Assembly (NCBI GenBank): GCA_003255025.1
Contig: QANY01006259.1
Span: forward strand, 248,001-312,000
Length of the DNA stretch: 64,000 nt
Source of the DNA: Datisca glomerata
Lineage: Eukaryota; Streptophyta; Magnoliopsida; Cucurbitales; Datiscaceae
Direction of reading: 5' to 3'
The position numbers and the translations under genes were made by a program. The notes under the pieces are model-generated. The model was not told the DNA's origin. It saw nothing but the letters and a program-made list of their open reading frames with translations, and made no database searches. Below are positions 10,918-24,700 of this stretch, piece by piece. The stretch's first letter is position 1; every line of letters begins with the position of its first letter.

Positions 10918-11133
10918 TTGATAGTGGGAAAGAGAGTGGAAAAGAGATTCGAAAGGAGAAAGAGAGATAGAGAGAGAGAGAGGGGTTGAGAGATTAGTAG
11001 AGGGAGAGAGGGGGGATAAAGATTTGGAGAGAGAGAGAAAAAGGGAGAGGGGGAGGGAGGAAGAGAGTGGGGGAGATGGAGAGCGAGAGAGATAAATAGA
11101 TAGATAGACAAAGAGAGAGAGTGAGAGAGAGAG
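9531..11133. repeat. GA-rich simple-sequence tract, first block
   Basis: Almost pure purine on the plus strand: GA, GATA, GGGA and occasional GTGTGT runs. Phrases such as GGTGGGGTAGTTTGGGAGTA (near 9,697) and ones built on TGTGTTTGTGAGTGGGGGAG (about 10,190 and 10,475) recur, so the tract grew partly by duplication of longer pieces. Long serine- and leucine-rich frames across it are artefacts of the repeat. Confidence 0.9.
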
Positions 11134-11724
11134 ACTTTGAGGGTAATGCTCTCAAAGCATGTGTATTGAAATTTTAATATGAAATTTAGTGAAATTACAT
11201 TTTTCTTATAATTGTTCTTTTAAAATTATTTTTGAATAATTTTAGTACAAGATTATTAAGATCATATACAATGAATAAAATTGTCAACCACATATTAATG
11301 TATTGAATCTTTAATGAATGGTTGCTAGTACAGTTTACTAAGTATTATGAATGCGTGTGATCTAGATTCGGATCATTGATGTGGATAGATATCTTAGTGA
11401 ATGTACTTTATATAATAAGATTATATATGATATGACCACTGTGAATTAATATCTTCATTAACTTGTCGTTTATCATAAAAATTTAATAGACATCAATCTG
11501 ATGATCATATGAAGATCAGTCAGAATCCTGAATAGTCATGAACTCCTATACATGTCTACTACATCTTTTGATTCACTCGTTAAACTTTGTTTGCAAAACA
11601 TGCTAGTGACTTTTGTTTTGGAGATTAAGTGATACGGATGGCTGGGAAGATGATCTTACAAGATTTAAAATTTAAGCTTTTCTAACGGATCATATATTGG
11701 TTCTCTTAACAATTAAGAGAGGGA
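11134..11724. other. AT-rich non-repetitive island within the GA tract
   Basis: About 590 bases of ordinary AT-rich sequence with sharp edges. It starts with a small stem, CTTTGAG (11134-11140) and CTCAAAG (11152-11158). No open frame of note. It resembles untranslated or LTR sequence of a retrotransposon but could not be assigned. Confidence 0.5.
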
Positions 11725-14700
11725 TAAAGACGATGAGAAAGTAAGAGATATGGGGGGAGAGAGAGGGATAAAGACGATGAGAGACTAAGAGAGAAGGGAG
11801 GGAGAGAGAGAGAGAATTAGAGAGAGTAAGAGAGATTGGTAGAGGGAGAGAAGGGAGAAAGAGAGAGACAGAGGGAGGGAGAGTGAAAGAGAGAGAGAGA
11901 AGAAAGAGAGAGTGTGTGTGTGTGTGTTTGTGTGTAGGGAAAAGATGGGGAGGGATACAGAGAGGAGTACCGACGATGAGAAAGTAAATGGGAGAGAGAG
12001 AGAGAGAAGGGGAGAAGAGTGAAAAAGAGAATTGGAGAGAGATTAAGAGAGATTGGTAAAGGGAGAAAATGGAGGAAGAGAGAGATAGAGGTTGGGAGAG
12101 AGAAAGAGAGAGAAAAGGAGAGTGTATGTATCTTTTGTGTGTGTGTGTGTGTGTTGATGGAAAGTTGGAGAAAGATTTGGAGGGAGAGTTGGAGAAAGAT
12201 TTAGAAGGAGAGAAGAGGAAAGAGTGTGTGTGTGAGAGAGATAGAGGGAGGGAGGGAGAGAAAGGGAGAGAGAGAGGGGGGATGGGGGAGGGAGTGAGTG
12301 AGTGAGAGAGAGAGAGAGGTAGGGAAGTTTGAGAGTATGGGAGAGAGAGGTAGAGATGGAATGAGAGAGGGGGGAGAGACAGAGAGTGAGAGAGAGTGAG
12401 GGAGGGAGATAGAGCGATAGAGAGAGGGGAAAATAGAGGAAGATAGAGAGGGAGGGAATGAGAGAGTGATTGAAAGAGAGAGGAAGAGGGAGGGAGTGAG
12501 AGAGTGAGAGAGAGAGAGAGAGTTTGTGTATGTGTGTGTGTTTATGTATGTACGTGTGTGCGTGTAAAAGAGATTGGTAGAGGGAGAAAGGAATAGGAAG
12601 AAAGAGATAGAGGGATGGAAAGTGAAATAGAGTGAGAAGATGGGGTGGGATAATGTTTGTGTTTGTGTGTGTATGTGATTGAGAGTTGGAAAAAGACTTA
12701 AAAAGGAGAGTGGGAGAAGGATTTAGGAGGAAAGTTGAGAAAGATTTGGAAGGAAAGAAGGAAAGAGAGGGGAGGGGAGAGAGAGAGAGGGAGGGGGAGA
12801 GAGTGGAAGGGGTAGAGCGAGATAGAGCAGGGGAAGATAGGGGAAGTGGGAGAGGAATGGAGGGGGAGATAGGGGAAGAGGGAGAGGGAGGGAGGGAAAA
12901 TAAGAGAGAGAGTGAGTGTCTTTGTTTGTGTGTGTGTTTTGTAGAGAGGGAAAGAAAGAAAAAGGAAAATGGGAGAGAGTATGTGTGTATGAGAGAGAGA
13001 GAGAGAAAGAGAGAGCGAGAGAAGGCATGTCTTTGTGCGTGTGTATTTATGTGTGGGAGAAGAGAAAGGGATGGAGAAATAGAGGAAGAGAGAGGATCAG
13101 AGACGGAGAGAGAATGTAGAGCGAGAAATAGATGGGAAAAGATAGAAAGAGGGAGGGGAAAGTGAAAGGGAGAGGGGGAGGAGGGGGAGCAAGAGGAGGA
13201 AGAGAGAGAGAGAGAGAGAGAATGTGTGTCTTTGTGTGTGTGTATTTATGTGTGGGAGAAGAGAAAGGGATGGAGAAATAGAGGAAGAGAGACGATCAGA
13301 GAGGGATGGACAGAGAGAGGAATATAGAGGATGAAAGAGTAAGAGAAATGGGGGACAAAGAGAGGGAAAGAGACGATGAGAGAGTAAGAGAGAAGGGAGG
13401 GAGGGAGAGAGAGAATTAGAGAGAGTAAGTGAGATTGGTAGAGGGAGAGAAGGGAGAAAGAGAGAGACAGAGGGAGGGAGAGTGAAAGAGAGAGAGAGAA
13501 CGAGGAGAGAGAGAGAATGAGAGAGAGAGAGAGTGTGTCTGTGTAGGGAAAAGAGGGGGAGGGACAGAGAGAGGAGTAGAGACAATGAGAGAGTAAATGG
13601 AAAGAGAGAGACAAAGGGAGGAGAGAGAGAAAGATAATTGGAGAGAGAGTAAAAGAGATTGGTAGAGGGAGAAAATTGAAGAAAAGAGAGACAGAAGTTG
13701 GGACAGAGAAAGAGAGAGAGAAGGAGGAGAGAGTGTGTGTCTTTTTGTGTGTTTGTGTGTGGGTGTGATGGAAAGTTGGAGAAAGAAGAAGAGTTGGAGA
13801 AAGATTTAGAAGGAGAGAAGGGGAGAGAGAGTGTCTGTGTGTGTGTGAGAGAGATAGAGAGATGGAGAGAAAGGGAGAGAGAGTGTGTGTGAGAGAAGGG
13901 GGAGTGAGAAAGAGGTGGGGAAGTTTGGGAGTATGGGAGAGAGAGAGAGGTAGAGATGGAATGAGAGAGGGAGGGAGAGAGAGTGTGAGGGAGAGAGATA
14001 GAGCGATAGAGAGAGAGGAGGGACAAATAGAGGAAGAGGGAGAGGGAGTGAGTGAGAGAGTGATTGAAAGAGAGAAGGAGAGGGAGGGAGCGAGAGAGTG
14101 AGAGAGAGAGAAAGTTTGTGTATGTGTCTGTGTTTATGTATGTATGTGTGTGCGTGTAAGAGAGATTAGTAGAGGGAGAAAGGGATAGAAAGAAAGAGAT
14201 AGAGGGATGGAGAGCGAAATAGAGTGAGAGGATGGGGAGAGTTGTGTTTGTGTGTGTCTGTGATCGATAGTTGGAAAAAAAACTTGAAAAGGAGAATGGG
14301 AGAAGGATTTAGGAGGAGAGTTGAGAAAGATTTGGAAGGAGAGAAGAAAAGAGAGAGGAGGGGAGAGAGAAAGAAAGAGGGAGAGGGAGAGAGACTGGTA
14401 GAGCGAGATAGAGGATGGGAGAGATAGTGGAAGGGGTAGAGCGAGATAGAGGAGGGGGAGATGGGGGAAGAGGGAGAGGGAGGGAGGGGGAGATAGGGGA
14501 AGAATGAGAGGGGGGAGAAGAAAGACAGGGTGAATGAGAGAGTGGGAGAGAGAGAAAAGGGAAAATGGGAGAGAGAGTCTGGGTGTCTTTGTGTGTATGT
14601 GTGTTATTTTTGTGTATTTTCGTGTGGGAGAAACAGAGGAAGAGAGAGAGAGAGAGACTGGTAGAGAGAGAGATGGGGGAGACATAGTGGAAGGGGTAGA

Positions 14701-15036
14701 GAGAAAGGAGGGGGAGATAAAGGAAGAGGGGGAGGGAGGGGGAGGGGGAGGGAGAAGAGAGACATGGTGAATGAGATAGTGAAGGAGAGAGAGGGAAAGA
14801 GAGAAAAAGGAAAATGGGAGAGTGTGTGTGTGTGTGTGAGAGAGATAGAGATAGAGAGAGAGAGAGAGAAGGTGTGTCTTTATGTGTGTATTTATGTGTG
14901 GGAGAAGAGAAGAGGATGGAGAAATAGAGGAAGATAGATGATTAGAGAGGGAGAGAGAATGGTAGAGGGAGAAATAGATGGAAAATGATGAAAGAGGGAG
15001 GGAAAGTGAAAGGGAAAGGGGGGAGGAGGAGGAGGA

Positions 15037-15075
<39 letters not shown>

Positions 15076-18000
15076 GAGAAGTTGTCTTTGCGTATGTATT
15101 TATGTATGGGAGAAGAGAAGGGGATGGAGAAATAGAGGAAGAGAGACGGTCAGAGAGGGAGAGATAATGGTAGAGGGAGAAATAGATGGGAAAAGACAGA
15201 AAGAGGGATGAAAGTGAAAGGGATAGGGGGGAGGAGGAGGAGGAAGAGGAGTTAGAGAGAGAGAGAGAGATAGGTAGAGAGTGAGAGAGGGGGGAGAGAG
15301 AGAGAATGTGTGTGTTGTGTTTGTGCGTTGGGAAGAGAGAGGGAGGGACAGAGAGAGGAATAGAGAGGATGAAAGAGTAAGAGAAATGGTGGAGAGAGAG
15401 AGGGATGGTGGAGAGAGAGATGGATAAAGCCGATGAGAGAGTAAGAGGGAAAAAAGGGAGAAAGAGAGAGACAGAGGGTGGGAGAGTGAAAGAGAGAAAG
15501 AACGAGGAGAGAGAGAGTGTGTGTGCGTGTGTGTGTGTGTGTGTGTGTAGGGAAAAGAGGGGGAGAGACAGAGAGAGGAGTAGAGACGATGAGAGAGTAA
15601 ATGGAAAGAGAGAGATAAGGGGAGGAGAGAGAGAAAGAGAATTGGAAAGAGAGTAAGAGAGATTGGTAGAGGGAGAAAATGGAGGAAGAGATAGATAGAG
15701 GTTGGGGGAGAGAGAATGAGGAGAGTGTGTGTGTCTTTTTGTGTGTGTGATGGAGAGCTGGAGAAAGATTTGGAAGGATAGTTGGAGATAGATTTAGAAG
15801 GAGTGAAGATAGAATTAGATAGAGTAAGAGAGATTGATAAAGGGAGAAAGGGGAAGAAGAGAGACACAGAGGGAGGGAGAGCGAAAGAGTGTGAGGGGTG
15901 TGTGTGTGTGTGTGTGATGGAAAATTGGAGAGGATGGGGAGAGAGAATGTTTGTGTTTGTGTATGTATGTGATCGAGAGTTGGAAAAAGACTTAAAAAGG
16001 AGAGTGGGAGAAGGATTTGGAAGGAGAGAATGAGAGAGAGATAGTGTGTGTGCGTGTGTGTGTTTATGCGTGTGAGAAAGAGAGAGAGATAAAGCGTGTG
16101 TGTGTTTATGTTTGTGCATGTGAGAAAGAGAGAGATAAAGCGTGTGTGTGTGTGTGAGAGAGAGACAGAGGGGGGGTAGGAGGAGAAATAGAAGGGGGAT
16201 AGAGTAAGGGGAGAGAACGATAGAGAGATGGAGATGGTGAGAGAGAGAGGGAGATAGAGAGATGGAGATAGTGAGAAATAGGAGGGAGATAGAGGAAGAA
16301 GTAAAGAGAGATAGAGAGAGTGTGTATGAGAGAGAAAGAGAGACCTCTAGAGGGGGAAAGAGAGAAAGATAGATATATATATAGAGAGAGAGAGAGAAAG
16401 ATAGGGGGAGGTGGGGAAGTTTGGGAGTACGGGAGAGAGAAGTAGAGAGAGAGAGGTCGGGGGGGAGTAGGGTTGGAGAGAAATAGGGATGGAGGGTCGG
16501 AGAGAGGGAGAGAGGGAGAGAGAGGGATGAGGAGAGGTGGAGAGGGAGATGGCGAGAGGGAGAGATAGACAGAAGGATAGAGTGAGAGAGAGGGAGAGAG
16601 AGAGAGAGAGAGAGAGAATGACAATATGTGTGATTGTGTGTGTTAGTGCATTTATGCGTAGGGGAGAGAGATGGAGAGGGAGAGAGAGACAGAATGATAG
16701 AGTGAGAGAGAGGGAGAGAGAGGGGGGAGAAAGAGAGAGACACAGAGAGAGAGAGAATGACAATGCGTGTGAGTGTGTATGTTAGTGCATTTATGCGTAG
16801 GGGAGAGAGATGGGGAAGGGGAGAGAGATGGGGAAGGAGAGAGAGAGATGATGAGAGAGGGAGAGAGATTGGTAGAGGGAGAAAGAAGGGGAGACAGGGG
16901 GGGAGAGGGAGGAAGAAAAGAANTGAGTGGTAGAGGTAAAGAGGTGGGAGAGAGTGTGTTTGTGTGTCTTTGTGTTTGGGTAAAAGAGAAAGGCAGGGAG
17001 AAAGAGAGGAAGAGATATGATGAGAGAGAGTGAGAGATTTGTAGAGGAAGAAAGAGGGGGACAATGAGGGAGAGAGACGGGAATGGGGGGAGAGGGAGGG
17101 AAAGAGTGAGAGAGATAGAGATAGAGAGAGAATGTGTGAGAGAGAGTGAAGGAGAGAGGGAGATGGATTGGTAGATGGATTAAGAAAGGGAGAGAAAAAG
17201 AGGGGAAGAGAGGGGAAACGATAGGGGGAGAGAGAGAGGTAGGGCAGATTGGGAGCATTAGAGCATTAGAGAGTGTTAGAGAGGGAAAGAGAGTGAGGGT
17301 TGAGAGAAAGTGAATTAAAGAGAGCAAGAGTGATTGGTAGAGTTAGACAAAGGAGGAAGAAAGAAACATAGAGAGGGAGAGCGAAAGAGAGAGAGGAGGA
17401 GAGATAGATAGATAGAGAAAGAGAGAGAGGGGGGCTAAATAAGGAGAGAGAGAGAGAAAGAGAATGTGAGAGAGGTAGAGAGACTAGTAGAGGTAGATAG
17501 AGAGATAGAGAGAGAGAGTGTGTGGGGGGAGAGAAGGGGACGGAGAAAGAGAGGAAGAGAAACGATGAGAGAGAGAGGGAGATTTGCAGAGACGATGAGA
17601 GAGTAAATGAGAGAGTGAGAGAGAGAAGGGGAGGAGAGAGAGAAAGAGAAATAGATAGAGTAAGAGAGATTGGTAAAGGGAGAAAGGGGAGGAAGAGAAA
17701 GACCATGAGAGGGAGAGCAAAAAAGAGAAAGGAGGTGTGCCGGAGAGAGAGTGAGTGGAAGAATGGGAGAGAGAGAATGAAAGAGAGAGTGAGACAGGGG
17801 AAGGTAAGTTAAGGAAAGAGATGATAAGAGATGGGGAGAGATAAAATTAGAGAGAGTAAGAGAGAGAGAGAAATTGTGTGTGTGTTTCTGTGTGGGGAAG
17901 AGAGATTGTGTGTGTGTGTTTCTGTGTGGGGGGACAGAGGGGGAGGGAAAGAGAGATGGATAGAGATAATGAGAGAGTAAGAGACAGATGGGGAGATAGA

Positions 18001-18738
18001 GAGAGAATTAATTAGAGAGAGTAAGAGAGATTGATAGAGGGAAAGAGGGGACGACGAGAGAGATAGAAGGAGGGAGAGCGAAAGAGAGAGAGGAGGAAAG
18101 AGAGTGTATTTTTGTTTGTGTGGAAGAGAGATTGTGTGTGTGTGTGATTCTGTGTGGAGGACAGAGAAGGGGGGGAAGAAAGAGGGATAAAGATGATGAG
18201 AGAGAAAGAGAGAGAATTAGATAGGGTAAGAGAGATTGGTAGAGGGAAACAGGGGAAGACGAGAGAGATAGAAGGGGGGAGAGCGAAAGAGAGAGAGAGA
18301 GAAGGGGGAAAGAGAGTGTGTTTTTGTTTGTGGGGAAGAGAGAGAAATAAAGATGATGAGAGAGTAAATGAAAGAGAGAGAGAAGGGGAGGAGAGAGAGA
18401 ATTAGATAGAGTAAGAGAGATTGGTAAAGGGAGAAATGGGAGAAAAAGAGACACAAAGGGAAGGAGACCGAAAGCATGAGAGGAGTGTGTGTGTGATTCT
18501 GTGTGTGATGGAAAATTAGAGAAAGATTTGGAAGGATAAAGAATGCGTGTGTGTTTGTGTTCGTGCGTGTGAGAAAGAGAGAGAGAGACAAGTATAGGGA
18601 GAAAGAGAGTAAGGGGAGAGATCGATAGAGAGAGAGGGGGGAGATAGGGAAAGAGGTAAAGAGAGATAAAGAGAGTGTGTGTGAGAGAGAAAGAGAGACC
18701 TGTAGAGGGGAAGAGAGAGAGAGGGACAAGGGGAGGTG
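11725..18738. repeat. GA-rich tract with 1.6-2.0 kb higher-order units
   Basis: Seven kilobases of purine-rich simple sequence with interspersed GT runs. The same long succession of phrases recurs: GATTGGTAGAGGGAGAGAAG, then TAGGGAAAAGA, then GACGATGAGA, then GATGGAAAGTTGGAGAAAG. It begins near 11,740, again near 13,338 and near 15,378, with weaker copies after 17,500. A second phrase, TATTTATGTGTGGGAGAAG, occurs near 13,045, 13,235, 14,889 and 15,092. So this is a minisatellite of complex units, not one microsatellite. One undetermined base lies at 16,923. No gene is supported. Confidence 0.85.
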
Positions 18739-21700
18739 GGGAACCAAAAAACTCACCAGGATATTCTTGTGTTTAAAGGAACCAAAAAACTCACAAGAGA
18801 TGGATACACACCATTTGAAATGTGAAGCATTAGAGAACCTAGACAAACATCCATAAATATTTTTTCGAGTGCATATATAGGGATATATTTTCCCTCTTTC
18901 CAAACCAAAAAACAAAGCTAAAATAAGACTGAACCTCAATAAAAAAAACAGGCACCAACTTGTTTTAAATTAAATATTTTAGATGGCATGACAGATTTTG
19001 CTTTATCTAAGCATTAATAAAGCAATATTCTAATTCGTTTAAAAACAAAAGAGAAAAATGCCTCTAAACGATAGCAAACTCAAGAATAACCTAAAAAATG
19101 ACAACCTCAATTAAAAAACTATAACATAACTTAATAGAAATTAACCACAATTATACAACCAATGAGTTTAATCAACAATACACCATTTGAAATGTGAAGC
19201 ACTAAAGAACCTAGACAAACATTCACAAATATTTTTCCAAGATAGGGATATATTTTTCCAACGGCATATATAGGGAATTAATTTCCCTCTTTCCAAACAA
19301 AAAAAACAAAGCAAAAGCTACCGAATCTCAAGCACAAAAACATCTACCAACTTATTTTTAATAAATATCTTCAATGGGATGAAAGATTTTGCTTTATTTT
19401 AGTATAAATAAAGCAACATTCTTACTTTAAAAAACAAGAGAGAAAATGCTTCCAAAAGATAGCAAACACAAGAATAACTGAAAAAAGGACAACCTCAATT
19501 AAAAAGCTATAACACAATTGAATAGAAATGAACAACTGAATAGAAATAAACATATAAGGAACCAAGAAACACACCAAAGATTGGATAACCAAATACCATT
19601 TGAAATGTGTAGCACTACACATCTTAGACAAACATCCACAAATATTTTTCTAAGGGCATAAATAGTGATATGTTTTTCCTCTTTCCAAAGCAAAAAATAA
19701 AGCAAAAGTAAGACCGAATCTCAAGCACAAAAACATCCGCCAACTTGTTTTCAATAAATATTTTAGATGTGATGAAAGATTTTGCTTTATCTAAGCATAA
19801 ATAAAGCATTATTCTTACTTGTTTAAAAACAAGGGAGAAAATGCCTACAAAAGACGCCAAACAAAAGAATAACTGATAAAAGGACAACCTCAATTAAAAA
19901 GCTATAACACAACTGAATAGAAATAAACCTTAAAGGAACCAAGAGATGGATAACCAAACATCATTTAAAATGTGAAGCACTAAACATCCTAGACAAACAT
20001 CCAAAAATATTTTTCCAATGGCATATATAGTGATATATTTGTCCTCTTTCAAAAGCAAAAAACAAAGCAAAAGTAAGACCGGATCTCAAGTACAAAAACA
20101 TCCACCATCTTGTTTTCAATAAATATTTTAGATGGGATGAAAGATTTCTAAGCATAAATAAAAAGCTATAAAAAGAATAGCAAACTCAAGAATAACTGAA
20201 AAAGGACAACGTCAATTAAAAAGTTATAACACAACTGAATAGAAATAAACCTTAAAAGAACCAAGAAACTCACCAGAGAAGAATAACCAAATACTATTTG
20301 AAATATAAAGCACTAGATATCCTAGACAAACATCCATAAATATTTTTCCAATGGTATATATAGTGATATATTTTTCCTCTTTCCAAACCAAAAAACAAAG
20401 CAAAAAACAAAGCAAAAGTAAGACCGAATCTCAAGCACAAAAACATCCGCCAACTTGTTTTCAATAAATATTTTAGATGGGATGAAAGATTTTGCTTTAT
20501 CTAAGCATAAATAAAGCGTCATTCTTACTCGTTTAAAAATAAGGGAGAAAATGCCTACAAAAGACGCCAAACAAAAGAATAACTGATAAAAGGACAACCT
20601 CAATTAAAAAGCTATAACACGACTGAATAGAAATAAACCTTAAAGGAACCAAGAAACTCCAGAGATGGATAACCAAACACCATTTAAAATGTGAAGCACT
20701 AGAGATCCTAGACAAACATCTATAAATATTTTTCCAAGGGCATATATAGGGATATATTTTTCCTTTTTCCAAAGCAAAAGTAAGAACGAATCTCAAGCAC
20801 AAAAACATCCACCATATTGTTTTCAATAAATACTTTAGATAGGATGAAAATTTTTGCTTTATCTATGCATAAATAAAATAACATTCTTACTCGTTTAAAA
20901 CTAGAGAGAAAATGCCTCCGAAAGATAACAAACACAAGAATAACTGAAAAAAGAACAACCTCAACTAAAAGGCTATTTTCCATGTTTTCCAAACCAAAAA
21001 ATAAAGCAAAAGTAAAACCGAATCTCAAGCACAAAAACATCAACCAACTTGTTTTTAATAAATATTTTAGATGGGATGAAAGATTCCTAAGCATAAATAA
21101 AGCAACGTTCTTACTCGTTTAAAAGCAAGAGAGAAAATGCCTCCAAAAGATGTTAAATACAAGAATAACTGAAAAAATGACAACCTCAATTAAAAAGTTA
21201 TAACACAACTGAATAGAAATAAACCTTAAAAGAACCAAGAAACTCACCAGAGATGGATAACCAGACACCATTTGAGATGTGAAGCACTAGAGATCCTAGA
21301 CAAACACATACATAAATAATTTTCCAAGGGCATATATAGGGATATATTTTTCCTCTCTCCAAAGCAAAAAACAAAGCAAAAGCAAGACCGAATCTCAAGC
21401 ACAAAAACATCAACCATCTTGTTTTCAATAAATATTTTATATGGGATGAAAGATTTTACTTTATCTAAGCATAAATAAAGCAATATTCTTTCTCGTTTAA
21501 AAATAACAAGAGAGAAAATGCCTCCAAAAAGTAGCAAACACAAGAATAACTGAAAAAAAGACAACCTCAATTAAAAAGCTATAACACAACTGAATATATA
21601 TAAACCTTAAAGGAACCGAGAAACTCAACAGAGATAGATAACCAGACACCTTTGGAAATGTGTAGCACTAGAGATCCTAGACAAACATGCATAAATATTT

Positions 21701-24700
21701 TTCCAATGACATATATAGTGATATATTTGTCCTCTTTCAAAAGCAAAAAACAAAGCAAAAGTAAGACCTAACCTCAAGTGCAAAAACATCCACCAATTTT
21801 TTTTATAAATATTTTGGATGGCATGAAAGATTTTGCCTTATCTAAGCATAAATAAAGCAACATTCTTGCTTGTTTAAATACAAGAGACAAAATGCCTCCA
21901 AAAGATAGCAAACACAAGAATAACTAAGAAAAGGACAATCTCAATTAGAAAAGTATAACACAACTGAATAGACATAAACCTTAAAGGAACTAAGAAACTC
22001 ACTAGAGATGGACAGCCACACATCATTTGAAATGTGATGCACTAGAGAACCTAGACAAACAACCATAAATATTTTTTCGAGGGCATATATAGGGACATAT
22101 TTTCCCTCTTTCCAAACCAAAAAACAACCAAAAAACAAAGCAAAAGTAAGACCGAATCTCAATCACAAAAACATGCATCAACTTGTTTTCAATTAAAAAT
22201 TTTAGATGGCATGACAGATTTTGCTTTATCTAAGCATAAATAAAGCAGCATTCTTACTCGTTTAAAAACAAGAGAGAAAATGCCTCGAATAGAAATAAAC
22301 CTTAAAGGAACCAAGAAACTCACCAGAGATAGATAACCAAACACCATTTGAAATGTAAAGCACTAGAGATCTTAGACAAACATTCATAAATATTTTTCCA
22401 ATGGCATATATGGTGATATGTTTTCCTTCTTTCCAAACCAAAAAACAAAGCAAAAGTAAGACCGAACCTCAAGCACAAAAACATCCCTCAACTTGTTTTC
22501 AATAAATATTTTAGATGGGATGAAAGATTTTGCTTTATCCAAACATAAATAAAGCAACATTCTTACTCGTTTAAAAACAAGGGAGAAAATGCTTTCAAAA
22601 GATAGCAAACACAAGAATAACTAAGAAAAGGACAACCTCGATTAAAAAGCTATAACACAACTGAATAGACATAAACCTTAAAGGAACCAAGAAACTCACC
22701 AGAGATGGATAGCCAAACACCATTTGAAATGTGAAGCACTAGAGAACCTAGACAAACATCGATAAATATTTTTCCCAGGCATATAAAGGGATATATTTTC
22801 CCTCTTTGCAAACCAAAAGACAAAGCTTACTCGTTTAAATACAAGAGAGAAAATGCCTCCAAAAGATAGCAAACACAAGAATAACTAAGAAAAGGACAAC
22901 CTCAATTAGAAAAGTATAACACAACTGAATAGACATAAACCTTAAAGGAACCAAAAAACTCACCAAAGATGGATAGCCACACACCATTTGAAATGTGAAG
23001 CACTAGAGAACCTAGACAAACATCCATAAATATTTTTTCGAGTGCATATATATAGGGATATATTTTCCCTCTTACCAAACCAAAATACAAAGCAAAAATA
23101 AGACCGAACCTCAATCACAAAAACACGCACCAACTTGTTTTAAATTAAATATTTTAGATGGCATGACAGATTTTGCTTTATCTATGCATAAATTAAGCAA
23201 TATTCTAACTCGTTTAAAAACAAGAGAGAAAAATGCCTCTAAAAGATAGCAAACTCAAGAATAATCTAAAAAATGACAACCTCAATTAAAAAACTATAAC
23301 ATAACTGAATAGAAATTAACCACAATTATACAACCAATGAGTTTAATCAACTATACACCATTTGAAATGTGAAGCGCTAAAGAACCTAGACAAACATTCA
23401 CAAATATTTTTCCAAGATAGGGATATATTTTTCCAATGGCATATATAGGGATATATTTTTCGTCTTTCCAAACAAAAAACAAAGCAAAAGCTACCGAATC
23501 TCAAGCACAAAAACATCAACCAACCTATTTTTAATAAATATTTTAAATGGGATGAAAGATTTTGCTTTATATTAGTACAAATAAAGCAACATTCTTACTC
23601 GTTTAAAAAACAAGAGAAAATGCCTCCAAAAGATAGCAAACACAAGAATAACTGAAAAAAGGACAACCTCAATTAAAAAACTATAACACAACTGAATAGA
23701 AATAAATCTTAAAGGAACCAAGAAACACACCAAAGATGGATAACAAAACATCATTTGAAATGTGTAGCACTCCATAAATATTTTTCTAAGGGCATATATA
23801 GTGATATGTTTTTCCTCTTTCCAAAGCAAAAAACAAAGCAAAAGTAAGACCGAATCTCAAGCACAAAAACATCCGCCAACTTGTTTTCAATAAATATTTT
23901 AGATGGGATGAAAGATTTTGCTTTATCTAAGCATAAATAAAGCGTCATTCTTACTCGTTTAAAAATAAGGGAGAAAATGCCTACAAAAGACGCCAAACAA
24001 AAGAATAACTGTTAAAAGGACAACCTCAATTAAAAAGCTATAACACGACTGAATAGAAATAAACCTTAAAGGAACCAAGAAACTCCAGAGATGGATAACC
24101 AAACACCATTTAAAATGTGAAGCACTAGAGATCCTAGACAAACATCTATAAATATTTTTCCAAGGACATATATAGGGATATATTTGTCCTTTTTCCAAAG
24201 CAAAAGTAAGACCGAATCTCAAGCACAAAAACATCCACCATCTTGTTTTCAATAAATATTTTAGATGGGATGAAAGATTTTGCTTTATCGAAGTATAAAT
24301 AAACCAGCATTCTTACTCGTTTAAAAACAAGAGAGAAAATGCCTCCAAAAGATAGCAAACACAAGAATAACTGAAAAAATGACAACCTCAATTAAAAAGC
24401 TATAACACAACTGAATAGAAATTAACCACAATTATACAACCAATGAGTTTAATCAACTATACCCCATTTGAAATGTGAAGCACTAGAGACCTAGACAAAC
24501 ATCCATAAATATTTTTCCAATGGCATATATAGGGATATATTTTTCCTCTTTCCAAATCAAAAAACAAAGCAAAAGTAAGATCCAACCTCAATTACAAAAA
24601 CATACACCAACTTGTTCAATAAATATTTTAGATGGGATGAAAGATTTTGTTTTATCTAAGCGTAAATAAAGCAACATTCTTGCTCGTTTAAAAACAAGAG

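Noticed and set aside
15100..17064. A 654-codon open frame on the minus strand across the GA tract
   Set aside because: It consists almost only of serine, leucine, proline and threonine from CT repeats. Purine/pyrimidine repeats rarely make stops in this frame, so it is an artefact. The same holds for all other long frames in 9,020-18,738.
19624..19893. Repeated hydrophobic minus-strand frames in the satellite, as a tandem membrane-protein gene
   Set aside because: Frames of about 60-120 codons recur because monomers recur. They break at small indels, have no splice signals and have an AT-driven composition of F, L, I, K and Y.
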